Origin: Hofstenia miamia
Lineage: Eukaryota > Xenacoelomorpha > Acoela
NCBI GenBank assembly: GCA_004352715.1
Contig: SCFE01000049.1
Span: forward strand, 346,045 to 410,044
Direction of reading: 5' to 3'
DNA length: 64,000 bases
The position numbers and the translations under genes are program-made. This document shows positions 32,951-43,782 of this stretch, piece by piece (position 1 is the first letter of the stretch; every line of letters starts with the position of its first letter). The notes below the pieces were generated by a model. The model worked only from the letters and a program-made list of their open reading frames with translations. It was not told the DNA's origin and searched no databases.

Positions 32951-34026
32951 AATATTTATTTAAATAATAAGATAAAAGTTAAAAGTTAAGCATATAATTT
33001 TTCNNNNNNNNNNNNNNNNNNNNNNNNNNNNNNNNNNNNNNNNNNNNNNNNNNNNNNNNNNNNNNNNNNNNNNNNNNNNNNNNNNNNNNNNNNNNNNNNN
33101 NNNNNNNNNNNNNNNNNNNNNNNNNNNNNNNNNNNNNNNNNNNNNNNNNNNNNNNNNNNNNNNNNNNNNNNNNNNNNNNNNNNNNNNNNNNNNNNNNNNN
33201 NNNNNNNNNNNNNNNNNNNNNNNNNNNNNNNNNNNNNNNNNNNNNNNNNNNNNNNNNNNNNNNNNNNNNNNNNNNNNNNNNNNNNNNNNNNNNNNNNNNN
33301 NNNNNNNNNNNNNNNNNNNNNNNNNNNNNNNNNNNNNNNNNNNNNNNNNNNNNNNNNNNNNNNNNNNNNNNNNNNNNNNNNNNNNNNNNNNNNNNNNNNN
33401 NNNNNNNNNNNNNNNNNNNNNNNNNNNNNNNNNNNNNNNNNNNNNNNNNNNNNNNNNNNNNNNNNNNNNNNNNNNNNNNNNNNNNNNNNNNNNNNNNNNN
33501 NNNNNNNNNNNNNNNNNNNNNNNNNNNNNNNNNNNNNNNNNNNNNNNNNNNNNNNNNNNNNNNNNNNNNNNNNNNNNNNNNNNNNNNNNNNNNNNNNNNN
33601 NNNNNNNNNNNNNNNNNNNNNNNNNNNNNNNNNNNNNNNNNNNNNNNNNNNNNNNNNNNNNNNNNNNNNNNNNNNNNNNNNNNNNNNNNNNNNNNNNNNN
33701 NNNNNNNNNNNNNNNNNNNNNNNNNNNNNNNNNNNNNNNNNNNNNNNNNNNNNNNNNNNNNNNNNNNNNNNNNNNNNNNNNNNNNNNNNNNNNNNNNNNN
33801 NNNNNNNNNNNNNNNNNNNNNNNNNNNNNNNNNNNNNNNNNNNNNNNNNNNNNNNNNNNNNNNNNNNNNNNNNNNNNNNNNNNNNNNNNNNNNNNNNNNN
33901 NNNNNNNNNNNNNNNNNNNNNNNNNNNNNNNNNNNNNNNNNNNNNNNNNNNNNNNNNNNNNNNNNNNNNNNNNNNNNNNNNNNNNNNNNNNNNNNNNNNN
34001 NNNGTGGAAAATGCAGATTTTATGTT

Positions 34027-34030
<4 letters not shown>

Positions 34031-34067
<37 letters not shown>
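34031..34067. repeat. (TA)n microsatellite right of gap
   Basis: About 18 TA units, 27 bases after the gap. Confidence 0.85.
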
Positions 34068-34069
<2 letters not shown>

Positions 34070-34629
34070 AATATTACTAAAATATGATGAAAAATATAAT
34101 GAGTATCTTTTAGCTTAAAATCACTTTTTAATATTTTGATGTACCATGGTTACATTGAACATATGTCATTTTATCGAAATATAGTTTTGTCAAATTATCA
34201 TATATGTTTTTGCTAAGTTTTTTTATTTAAAAAGTTAAACTACACCCTTTTATCATACATTATATTGCACTCAACACTTAATCAGTAGCTTTAAACAATC
34301 TACTCTTGGGAAATGATAGATGTACTAAAAGTTATTCAATATTTATTCTCCAAATTTTGTGTAGTAATAGTGCAGAAAACATTGATAACGTCAAACCTAT
34401 ATATACAGTGCGGTGCAAAATTAAAGAAACGCTTTGTTTAAATATTTTAGACACGATTCTAAATACGAAAATATTATTTTTTGGAAACCCTAGCTTTTAC
34501 TATTGTTCTATAGTAATTCATGTATTGTTTTTTACAGCTAAGTAATCTAACGGAAGAATGAAATTTACGTAAAAGAAATACAAAAACAATTTGTGCAAAA
34601 CTAAAGAAACATTATTAAAATTTAAAAAA

Positions 34630-34908
34630 CTAATAGCCACTATGCCGACCATTGTTTGCTATGATGTTGTAAGTCCTTTCCTTCATGGAATCAATGAGAT
34701 CAACAATAGAATATTCGCTGATGTTGTCCCATGCTTCTCGGATTGCTTGGCGCAGTTCAGCAGTAGTGTCATACTGTCGTGCGTCACGATAAACATCATG
34801 AACCATCAGAGCCCAGATGTTTTCGATTGGGTTCAGGTCTGGAGACAAAGATGGCCAATCAAGCAGTGTAATTCCATGTTCTTGAAACCACTGCAATGTT
34901 GTGCGTGC
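34630..34908 (-). CDS. Tc3-like transposase, last exon
   Basis: It begins after acceptor TCTATCATAG and reads ARTTLQWFQEHGITLLDWPS, then LSPDLNPIENIWALM, which holds the third catalytic residue (Glu of IEN), and a C-terminal helix region to the stop at 34630. Joined to the upstream exon, the distance from the second Asp to the Glu is 34 residues, i.e. DD34E. No stop or frameshift is seen. The preceding intron is only 55 nt (34909-34963) and is not a multiple of three, so splicing, not read-through, restores the frame. Confidence 0.7.
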   Translation of the reverse strand, partial: ARTTLQWFQEHGITLLDWPSLSPDLNPIENIWALMVHDVYRDARQYDTTAELRQAIREAWDNISEYSIVDLIDSMKERTYNIIANNGRHSGY

Positions 34909-34963
34909 CTATGATAGAATTAAATTGAATAAAAACTATAACACGAAATTTAAGAAAATATAC

Positions 34964-35312
34964 CTTATGTATTGGTGCATTGTCCTGCTGAAATAAGAAA
35001 GTTCGACCACCAATAAGTTCTCCATTGAGATCCAAATCGAGGTCATCTAGCATTTTCTGATAGGAGCCAGCAGTCATACGACCTTGAGGAAAATGTATTT
35101 CCAACTTTCCGCCAAATCCAAAGCGGCCCCATACCATTACTGAACCTCCACCGCCTTGACGTTTAGAATAAAATTCGAAATTGGATCCTAATCCATGCCA
35201 GTAATATTTCAAGCAGTCTGGACCATCGAGGTTGAATTTTTTCTCATCTGTAAAGATGACTTTTCTCCACTCTTTATCCCATGTCCTGTACTTCCTACCA
35301 AACTCAATATAA
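34964..35312 (-). CDS. Tc3-like transposase, catalytic exon (5' part missing)
   Basis: The open frame contains YRTWDKEWRKVIFTDEKKF (first catalytic Asp in TDEKKF), GLGSNFEFYSKRQGGGGSVM and VWGRFGFGG, then TFLFQQDNAPIHK (second catalytic Asp) ending at donor AAG|GTATAT. All catalytic residues of the family are present and in frame. What is missing is the paired helix-turn-helix domain of about 110-130 residues; the frame begins just inside the right inverted repeat. An internal Met is at 35212. A catalytic domain lacking its DNA-binding domain should not be able to mobilise the element. Acceptor-like sequence TTTTTTATATTGAG near 35312 suggests the lost first exon lay upstream. Confidence 0.7.
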
Positions 35313-35381
35313 AAAATTTAAACGCATAAACATAATCTTAATGAATTAAAAATATCGTTTCTTTAGTTTTGCACCGCACTG

Positions 35382-35912
35382 TATATATAAACCAAACAAT
35401 TTTGCATTTCCAAACAGTTCAAACATTGCAGTTTAAACAATTTCCAGCCCAACTAAGAGCTGAAGGATATCTTTGAGATCTTGTCAAGCATATTCAATAC
35501 AAACATTTGTAATAAATTTTTAAGAATGTCTTATTTAAAAATAATAACAATAAGGATAAAAATCTACCAAATTTAACAAAAATTTAAATTTAAAAATTAA
35601 GTGCAATTTTAAAATCGTACTTTCTGAATCATGAAAAATCCTTTCTGCTCAAACGTAAATTCATGAAAAAATTATATTGAAAATACATTTTTACAAATAA
35701 AAAATTTCAAAAAGCTTTTCGCAATTCCTATTTTAAATTAACCGGATCTAGTAAACTATGTTCTGATGATGATGGCATGCAAAAGCTTTAGTTATAAGGT
35801 AAACACTATTGGGTTATTGTGTGAAATATTATTGTCGCGCCTTCTGTAGCAGTTTATCTCTCTCACACATGAATTTGGCAGTCGTGCCACTCAGGGGTCA
35901 ATGCTGATTGCT
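35382..35912. other. No gene recognised
   Basis: AT-rich spacer between the Tc3-like element and the foldback MITE, with a phrase ATTTAACAAAAATTTAAATT near 35572. No coding signal. Confidence 0.4.
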
Positions 35913-36220
35913 GCCCAGTAAACATAGTACTGTCGTAACGACGTCGTTTTTGTGATATAATAGCGTTCAATGGGCTTTGAATTGTTTGAGTGGCTCTTAT
36001 AGTGCGGATTAGTGGCGGCGTATAATGCCTTCAAGCATTAAATATTTAAAAATAGAAATAATTTTAGTAATATGACAATTTAAAGATAGATTTCTTAAAA
36101 ACTGCATTTCTATTGATAATTTGTCATTTTATTGTGAAAAGACATTGTTTTGTAATGTCATTTTAGTGCCGTCGTATTTCGTTCAACAACGTCATTACGA
36201 CAGTTCTATGATTCCTGGGC
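35913..36220. mobile_element. Foldback MITE with CCCAG ends (about 306 bp)
   Basis: Long inverted repeats: the left end reads CCCAGTAAACATAGTACTGT then CGTAACGACGTCGTT; the reverse complement of the right end reads CCCAGGAATCATAGAACTGT then CGTAATGACGTTGTT. That is about 35 bp with only five mismatches. The interior is AT-rich and non-coding, with further weak pairing (TGACA/TGTCA words). No clear target duplication is visible; the outermost G/C may belong to it. CCCAG ends do not point to Tc1/mariner or piggyBac, so the superfamily is open. CpG-rich ends in an AT-rich genome suggest relatively recent insertion. Confidence 0.65.
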
Positions 36221-37863
36221 GAGTGTGAGCCTTGAAGCAATTTCAGCATAAGAAGTAATGTGAGTCTATTGACCTTGTAGGTAGAAAATTGAAAATGTAA
36301 CAGTGAACGTAAAATGTGCTTCTTATTAGTAAAAATAAATCTCTAAAATTTGCTGCTGGTGTTATACTTGTCTTAATCAGTAAAGGTTTAGTACAGTGAA
36401 AAAATTAGCGTATTCAATATCTTTCACTGGAGGAAGAATTACTACACGAAATATGTTAATATTTCTCATTTCCAGGAAGATTTTTTTTGAAATGTTTCAT
36501 GTTTAAAGTATGTTTGTCTGTTATGATTTTTACATNATATATATATATATATATATAACTTGATTATTTTTGAAATTGTTTTTGACAAGTCATCACTAGC
36601 ATTAATAAAAATCAATAAAATCCAGTAATATAATAAAAAGATAATATCTGAAATTACCACGAAATATAATAGTATTACTTTAATATCTACTGAATGCAAT
36701 ATTTGCTTTCAAAATATTGTCTTGTAAAGAGGCTAATATTCAAAAAAGCATTGCTAAACACAAATACCTTATGTAAAAATATTGAAATATGGCTGTGTTT
36801 TGTGAACTTTCAAATTTTTTTCTTTTACATATTAGAATTCTCCTAAAGATTGTTATAAATTACAGTACTTGAAATGTTACAATTTACGAGGATTCAAAAT
36901 GCAAATTAAAACTTAATATTTTGTAAGAACAATTTTAGCTCGGCCACTTAATAAATTATTATCTAGTTCAATATGGTTAAGAAAAGGATCATACAAAAAT
37001 TAAAGCAATAGCTTTGCAATGTATATTGTATATTGCTATATATTGGCTGATAAATATTTAATACAATTCCTGTGAAACCATCAAAATACTTTTTTATTTT
37101 TTTAATAATGTTATTTGAAAATTAATGAATGTCTTTCATTTAAATCTAAAAATTTAAAACATGAACATTGTAATATTAGCAAATGTATAAAACTAAAAAA
37201 TGCTGATTACAAGGATAAATAAAATTTGACTCCGTCTAGTTATGCTGAATAGGTTATTTTTTTGTTTTTATTAAATGTTCTATTAGAAAAAATCCAAAAT
37301 ACACACAAGTCAGTTCTAATCTTTGTGACATATATCATAGAACTAAACAAAACAATAAATTGATGCAATTTTAACACACATATAATCTACAAATAAAACA
37401 TTTTATGCCTCTTTCACTCACATGCATGTCTCTTTTCTACAAGAGGAGCTTTTCACAAACAAGGAAACTAATTATAAGTGCAACAATGTTCTCTTTGAAC
37501 ATTTTTCGGAACGAATTTGAGCTGACCAAACCTGATCTAAATTGTTTTTGAATATCGACAAGCCCTAGAAAAAGATGGAGTACCTAATATTACTTTATAG
37601 ACATTATTCCCTAGTAAACTGTATATTCAAATATAACTGTAAAAATATTGTGGAAAATATTATCAAGTTTTCAAAACGGAAGGAAATTTTCTTTGCCCAA
37701 TTCAAATCAGAGTAGTATGGGAATATTGGTAAAAATTTATTTGCTTGTAATATTCGTACCAAATAAATATTTTAAATAAAATTTACAACATTTGAGAAGC
37801 AGAGAATCTCATTCAAAAATATAATTAAAACTTGATTTAAGGAAAAGCTCTACGAAAACCAGA
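36221..37863. other. AT-rich DNA, no gene
   Basis: Contains a single N at 36536 beside a (TA)n run (36537-36557). The - strand 77-codon frame across it is AT-driven. Nothing else recognised before the tandem array. Confidence 0.4.
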
Positions 37864-40275
37864 TGATGAATACACTCCAATGAAGAAAAAATTTATCTTC
37901 ATTGGTAGAAATGTAACAACAGACGTTGGGAAATAGTTAAAGATAGTAAAGTCAACCGCGGGCGTTTCAACGATTATATGCATAGCAATTGTTGTCTATG
38001 TAGAGATGAAATACACTCTAATGAAGAAAAAATTTATCTTCATTGGGTAGAAATGTAACAACAGACGTTGGGAAATAGTTGAAGATAGTAAAGTCAACCG
38101 CGGGCGTTTCAACGATTATATGCATAGCAATTGTTGTCTATGTAGAGATTAAATACACTCTAATGAAGAAAAAATTTATCTTCATTGGGCAGAAATGTAA
38201 CAACAGACGTTGGGAAATAGTTGAAGATAGTAAAGTCAACCGCGGGCGTTTCAACGATTATATGCATAGCAATTGTTGTCTATGTAGAGATTAAATACAC
38301 TCTAATGAAGAAAAAATTTATCTTCATTGGGCAGAAATGTAACAACAGACGTTGGGAAATAGTTGAAGATAGTAAAGTCAACCGCGGGCGTTTCAACGAT
38401 TATATGCATAGCAATTGTTGTCTATGTAGAGATTAAATACACTCTAATGAAGAAAAAATTTATCTTCATTGGGCAGAAATGTAACAACAGACGTTGGGAA
38501 ATAGTTGAAGATAGTAAAGTCAACCGCGGGCGTTTCAACGATTATATGCATAGCAATTGTTGTCTATGTAGAGATTAAATACACTCTAATGAAGAAAAAA
38601 TTTATCTTCATTGGGCAGAAATGTAACAACAGACGTTGGGAAATAGTTGAAGATAGTAAAGTCAACCGCGGGCGTTTCAACGATTATATGCATAGCAATT
38701 GTTGTCTATGTAGAGATTAAATACACTCTAATGAAGAAAAAATTTATCTTCATTGGGCAGAAATGTAACAACAGACGTTGGGAAATAGTTGAAGATAGTA
38801 AAGTCAACCGCGGGCGTTTCAACGATTATATGCATAGCAATTGTTGTCTATGTAGAGATTAAATACACTCTAATGAAGAAAAAATTTATCTTCATTGGGC
38901 AGAAATGTAACAACAGACGTTGGGAAATAGTTGAAGATAGTAAAGTCAACCGCGGGCGTTTCAACGATTATATGCATAGCAATTGTTGTCTATGTAGAGA
39001 TTAAATACACTCTAATGAAGAAAAAATTTATCTTCATTGGGCAGAAATGTAACAACAGACGTTGGGAAATAGTTGAAGATAGTAAAGTCAACCGCGGGCG
39101 TTTCAACGATTATATGCATAGCAATTGTTGTCTATGTAGAGATTAAATACACTCTAATGAAGAAAAAATTTATCTTCATTGGGCAGAAATGTAACAACAG
39201 ACGTTGGGAAATAGTTGAAGATAGTAAAGTCAACCGCGGGCGTTTCAACGATTATATGCATAGCAATTGTTGTCTATGTAGAGATTAAATACACTCTAAT
39301 GAAGAAAAAATTTATCTTCATTGGGCAGAAATGTAACAACAGACGTTGGGAAATAGTTGAAGATAGTAAAGTCAACCGCGGGCGTTTCAACGATTATATG
39401 CATAGCAATTGTTGTCTATGTAGAGATTAAATACACTCTAATGAAGAAAAAATTTATCTTCATTGGGCAGAAATGTAACAACAGACGTTGGGAAATAGTT
39501 GAAGATAGTAAAGTCAACCGCGGGCGTTTCAACGATTATATGCATAGCAATTGTTGTCTATGTAGAGATTAAATACACTCTAATGAAGAAAAAATTTATC
39601 TTCATTGGGCAGAAATGTAACAACAGACGTTGGGAAATAGTTGAAGATAGTAAAGTCAACCGCGGGCGTTTCAACGATTATATGCATAGCAATTGTTGTC
39701 TATGTAGAGATTAAATACACTCTAATGAAGAAAAAATTTATCTTCATTGGGCAGAAATGTAACAACAGACGTTGGGAAATAGTTGAAGATAGTAAAGTCA
39801 ACCGCGGGCGTTTCAACGATTATATGCATAGCAATTGTTGTCTATGTAGAGATTAAATACACTCTAATGAAGAAAAAATTTATCTTCATTGGGCAGAAAT
39901 GTAACAACAGACGTTGGGAAATAGTTGAAGATAGTAAAGTCAACCGCGGGCGTTTCAACGATTATATGCATAGCAATTGTTGTCTATGTAGAGATTAAAT
40001 ACACTCTAATGAAGAAAAAATTTATCTTCATTGGGCAGAAATGTAACAACAGACGTTGGGAAATAGTTGAAGATAGTAAAGTCAACCGCGGGCGTTTCAA
40101 CGATTATATGCATAGCAATTGTTGTCTATGTAGAGATTAAATACACTCTAATGAAGAAAAAATTTATCTTCATTGGGCAGAAATGTAACAACAGACGTTG
40201 GGAAATAGTTGAAGATAGTAAAGTCAACCGCGGGCGTTTCAACGATTATATGCATAGCAATTGTTGTCAATGTAT
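37864..40275. repeat. 142-bp tandem satellite, 17 copies
   Basis: Head-to-tail array of 17 units. The GTCAACCGCGGGCGTTTCAA block recurs every 142 bp from about 38095 onwards. Units 3 to 17 appear identical in my reading. Unit 1 differs at several places (CCAATG for CTAATG, one G missing making it 141 bp, AGTTAAAG for AGTTGAAG, GATGAAAT) and unit 2 still has GGGTAG for GGGCAG. The last unit breaks off at TTGTTGTCAATG. Each unit holds an 8-bp perfect hairpin (AATGAAGA...TCTTCATT with a 9-nt loop) and a GC-rich CCGCGG centre. It lies 600 bp beyond the AASDH-like exon. The repeated 71-codon frame spans 1.5 units and is a product of the repeat. Confidence 0.95.
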
Positions 40276-40875
40276 AATAATTTTTAATTTTGGATTAAAG
40301 TATTATGCCTGAAACATCCCAGAAAGCAATTTCTATATGTCAAATATATCTGCAATGGATGAGATGAATATTCATTATACAGTGCTTCATTATTGAAATT
40401 ATGTAGCCTCCAAAATGGAGTTATAGCGCATGATAGCCTGCACCCATGTGACTGGTGTGATTTTTTTAAACACAGTACGAAGGAACTACATTAGTTGAAT
40501 AATTTATTTCATCTGAGCACAATGAAACTTTAAATATTGAATAGAATATATTCGAAACTAACAAAATATTATAAAAAGTTTATTGATACTTGCGAACACA
40601 GTTTAATTGATTATATATTTGCTAATAATGACCTAAAGGGGTAATGAAGTTAACTTCAAAGCCTCACCCATAGCCATACAAAACTTATACTTAACCAACA
40701 CTTGCATCTGCATTAATATTTTGATATAGCCACATATCTCATACCGTTTATAGAAAAGGCTATTATAGAAATATTCCAGCAACATACAACCTAAACCTGA
40801 AACTCAACCTTCATGCAAATATCAAATTTAACAGTAGATTTAGTATCTGCATGTTAACTACAGCAACATTCTTAC
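40276..40875. other. Spacer between satellite and AASDH-like exon
   Basis: If the AASDH-like gene continues on the - strand, this is intron. I see no further exon of it here; the next expected coding blocks (GSG(E/Q)xFxG, then TGD and GRxDxQIK) are absent. Confidence 0.45.
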
Positions 40876-40976
40876 CAATGCCCAAATGGAAAATATGATC
40901 TTCATCGCTTATTGGTATCAAATGCAGACGAGTGTTACTCAAAGAATCGCCTAAGGGAATTGGATCAGCAATGCCG
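40876..40976 (-). CDS. AASDH/ACSF4-like adenylating enzyme, downstream exon
   Basis: 101-nt exon between acceptor CCTTTTTTAG and donor ATTG|GTAAGAATG. It encodes GIADPIPLGDSLSNTRLHLI and then PISDEDHIFHLGIG. In adenylate-forming enzymes the block after the YGxTE motif reads (V)PLGxPLxNTxxxVxD, and PLGDSLSNTRLHLI matches it. It joins the exon at 41690-41883 in frame (phase 2 to phase 2, making a Cys codon) and ends in phase 1. The intron between is 713 nt. It is part of the adenylation domain of a beta-alanine/acyl-activating enzyme. No stop or frameshift is seen. The following exons are not found downstream, so the gene is either split by very long introns or broken by the satellite region. 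Confidence 0.65.
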
Positions 40977-41689
40977 CTAAAAAAGGCTATCTTAACAATC
41001 AAAAGAAATATTGTTTTATTGAATTCTTACATCTAAACAAATATCATGGTTTTTTTAACATTATACATCCATGAAACTCTTTGCTCAAATGCACTATAAA
41101 CTGCTTTATATAGTGTTCGCTAATCACATGAAATGTGTTAATTTCTCTATAAGCACAAATAGAAAGCTTCCAATGCTAACACGTACCACGATGTTTCATT
41201 TCACATGTAAACATGAAATTTGTAAAGAGTAAAATCATTGATCAATTGATATTTGGAGTCAAATGATTTGGATGGTGTATTAAATGCTATCATATTTAGA
41301 TGTCCATTTGAATCTACTTCATTGAAATCAATCTTACTTAGTTAGATTTTATACATTAATATTGCAAATTGGCAATTAAAAATTTTTGAATGTCTACATT
41401 GTTGGAATCTTTTGGTATACTTGAGAGATTTGTATTTTTGATGTTTATTGGGAAATAATTCCACTTAGCTCTATATTTACAGATAAAAAATGTATTTATT
41501 CAGTGTATATTTATTATACGTTATTGCAAATGCTTAATTGATTCAATTCAATATTTTGAAACAACATACAAATTCATGTTCTATCATACCATGGCAGCGA
41601 ATGGTGACAAACTGAAGCAGGTCAAAAAGGTATTTTTAATAAAGTTTGGCTTGTGTATGTCAGTAAAATGTAAATCAAGAACAACATAC

Positions 41690-41883
41690 CAATGTTTGAT
41701 TTTGTGAAGAGTGGCCCAACACGAAACCTCTGTAATCCCATATATGTTGTATAGATCAATCGATGGAAGATAGGACAGTGGCAAGGGATTACAATCTTCA
41801 CCCCCGAACAGAAGAGCTCTTAATGTAGAACAGCTTTGAATGAAATCTCCAGTAAATAATAATCTAGCGAGAGAAGGAGTGAT
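41690..41883 (-). CDS. AASDH/ACSF4-like adenylating enzyme, core exon
   Basis: 194-nt exon with acceptor CTTTTTGTTTAG and donor CATTG|GTATGTT. It encodes ITPSLARLLFTGDFIQSCST, then LRALLFGGEDCNPLPL and IDLYNIYGITEVSCWATLHK. TPSL, (L)xxLxxGGE and NxYGxTE are consecutive motifs of the AMP-binding (adenylation) fold. The exact form IYGITEVS(S/C)WAT is characteristic, as far as I recall, of AASDH (ACSF4, beta-alanine-activating enzyme; U26) rather than of other acyl-CoA synthetases. Such proteins carry an adenylation domain, an acyl-carrier site and a beta-propeller. It ends in phase 2 and matches the next exon at 40976. Codon use and intact frame argue for a real gene or a very recent fragment. 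Confidence 0.75.
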
Positions 41884-43782
41884 CTAAACAAAAAGAGGAT
41901 TCATTGAAAATAGTAACATTTGAAAAGTAAATAATAAAATTTTGGATTGGATTTTGGCATTTTCAACCAATTAATTAACTTTAAAATTTATGATGGGTTA
42001 TTCAAGAGGCCATATGCATTTGCTGGCTGATCTTTAAAAATAAAAGTATATTTGAATATATTCTTTTAGATGATTAAAAAACTACTTGCTATAGCTGTTC
42101 AAATTTAAAAGTGAAAAAGAAACAAGGTACGTGAAGAGCCGTCATTGCTAAGTGTTATTACATAGGAGTAAATAAGGGATGCGCCTTTTGTGCCAATTTT
42201 GCTCTAAAGCATGACTGTTTTAGACCAGCTATTATTGTTCAAAGCATTTCCTATTAGAGAAGATATGTATGCTGGTGCTCACTGATTTTTGAGAGCTGTG
42301 GTCCAATTCCACCACAACCATATAGTGGTCCGATTCAAGCACAAACACACACACGACGGTCTAATTACACAAAAACCATAAAGTGGTCCAATTCAAGCAC
42401 ATCCTCACAGATGCTGCTTCATGTGGGACATCAGTTGCGCTTGGGCATTGCTTATGTGTGGGTGTGTGACCCTGTGTCTTGTTATTGTTTTCATTTCATT
42501 TTCTCAGGCTATATATCAGTGATACTCACAATTTTTTTTGCAGATTACATAAAAGTCATAGATGATTTCTAGTCCTGCAAAATGAGAACTATATACACGT
42601 CCATAAAATATTACTTAGCTCTTTCCAGTACAAGATAGAAAATTGACGTTGTGCATTTTGTACGAATTCAACATGGCGGCTATAGCCGACAGCGAGCGTG
42701 AATGTGTTAAATAAAAATATTTAACTTTGTTTACATTTAAGTATATGTAAACTACTACAATTAAATTACATGAATTTTTTTATAAAGGTTATTAAATCTG
42801 CCGTTAATGAAATAGTTATTTTCTGTTCTAATTATGGAAGAACTGATTCGGTATGCATAGAACCAAAAGCTTCCTGTAAATTCAAAATTCTAATATTAAA
42901 ATATATTAGAAGGGCCATTCATCAAAAGACAATGCTCTCGTAGTTTTGCTATTTTGATATAATTTAGAATATAATTTTATAATTATTAAGAAACAGTTTA
43001 TTTTAACTTGTTTATTGTTTGAAGACGGATTTCTCACATACATGAAATTTAATGTTACACCTATGTTGTTATCATATCCTAGATTCTGTTAGAATATGTT
43101 TAGAACCTGGTGCAATCAGCATTTAAAGACGTATTCTCATTGATCAACAGCAGACGTGTTTGCAGGGATACTCTATGAATTATTCAATTATTTATTATGT
43201 TAAGACAACATTTGCAGTGCATTTGATATTCAAAAAATGCAGTAGTGACACAGTTTTACGTTAGTTTATCTAAAAACCAGTACCTAAACTGTACAAAATA
43301 AAATTTCTGCGGGAATTAAAAATCTTCAAATCTGATTGGTTAAAAATTTTAATTCAAATTTGAAATTCCGCAGTTCTTCTGGCCAGATAGAATTCGTCAA
43401 AGTAAGTCGTTTTTTATTTCTCTACATATATATAATATAATAATATACCAAACTTTTGGTTCTATATATTCTAAATACTGCATACACTTAGCAATATAAA
43501 ATCGTTAAAGTTAATTTAAATAGGGCCTTGTTATTCATGGCTGGATTTATAAAGCACAAATTGTTTGCTCCTATATATATATTATTTATATGCATCTCCA
43601 TATAAAATAACCGGACGTTGCATTTGCTGGGCTTCCAATAAGAAAAACATAGACTATAATTAATTAACGCGATTTAAGATTTTACCCATTTCCATCGATT
43701 TTGAAATTTTAGACTTAATATTTTTAAATAAACTACTAAATAATAAATAAGAAATTGATACATATGATTATATAAAACTTAC
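41884..43782 (-). other. Probable intron or upstream DNA of AASDH-like gene
   Basis: Contains a degenerate dimer at about 42300-42412 with the words GTGGTCC(A/G)ATTC, and a CpG-rich spot at 42665-42705 with AACATGGCGGC on the + strand. No further coding blocks of the enzyme were recognised. Confidence 0.4.

Larger units (their letters stand above)
32601..34405. other. AT-rich DNA around 1000-N gap
   Basis: Real sequence of about 400 bp on each side of a 1000-base run of N (33004-34003), which looks like a placeholder of fixed length. (TA)n runs flank it at 32905-32946 and 34031-34067. No gene seen. Confidence 0.6.
34406..35381 (-). mobile_element. Compact Tc3-like element (976 bp)
   Basis: Nearly perfect 26-bp inverted repeats (CAGTGCGGTGCAAAATTAAA at the left; the right differs at one base in these 20), each abutting TA. 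The element is only 976 bp and holds a transposase catalytic domain on the - strand, followed almost at once by the right inverted repeat. The N-terminal DNA-binding domain is therefore deleted, which makes it smaller than the roughly 1.6-2.3 kb usual for Tc1/Tc3 elements. A second near-terminal copy of the phrase GCAAAACTAAAGAAAC occurs inside at about 34594. Confidence 0.85.

Noticed and set aside
34591-34914. 107-codon + strand frame
   Set aside because: Antisense of the Tc3-like transposase exon.
37864-40275. CRISPR-like regular array
   Set aside because: There are no variable spacers: the whole 142-bp unit is repeated, and the sequence is eukaryotic.
37864-40275. Hammerhead ribozyme in the satellite unit
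   Set aside because: CTAATGA and CCCAATGA look superficially like the CUGANGA core, but the essential G is missing and no matching GAAA follows a proper stem II.
38079-40312. Fifteen overlapping identical 71-codon frames
   Set aside because: Each spans 1.5 units of the 142-bp tandem repeat and exists only because the repeat recurs; no start context, splice site or domain supports translation.
40876-40976. Uridine phosphorylase exon (DEDHIFHLGIG resembles its EDxxYHLxLG)
   Set aside because: The exon joins in frame to an adenylation-domain exon, and PLGDSLSNTRLHLI fits the block expected there; the phosphorylase likeness is shorter.
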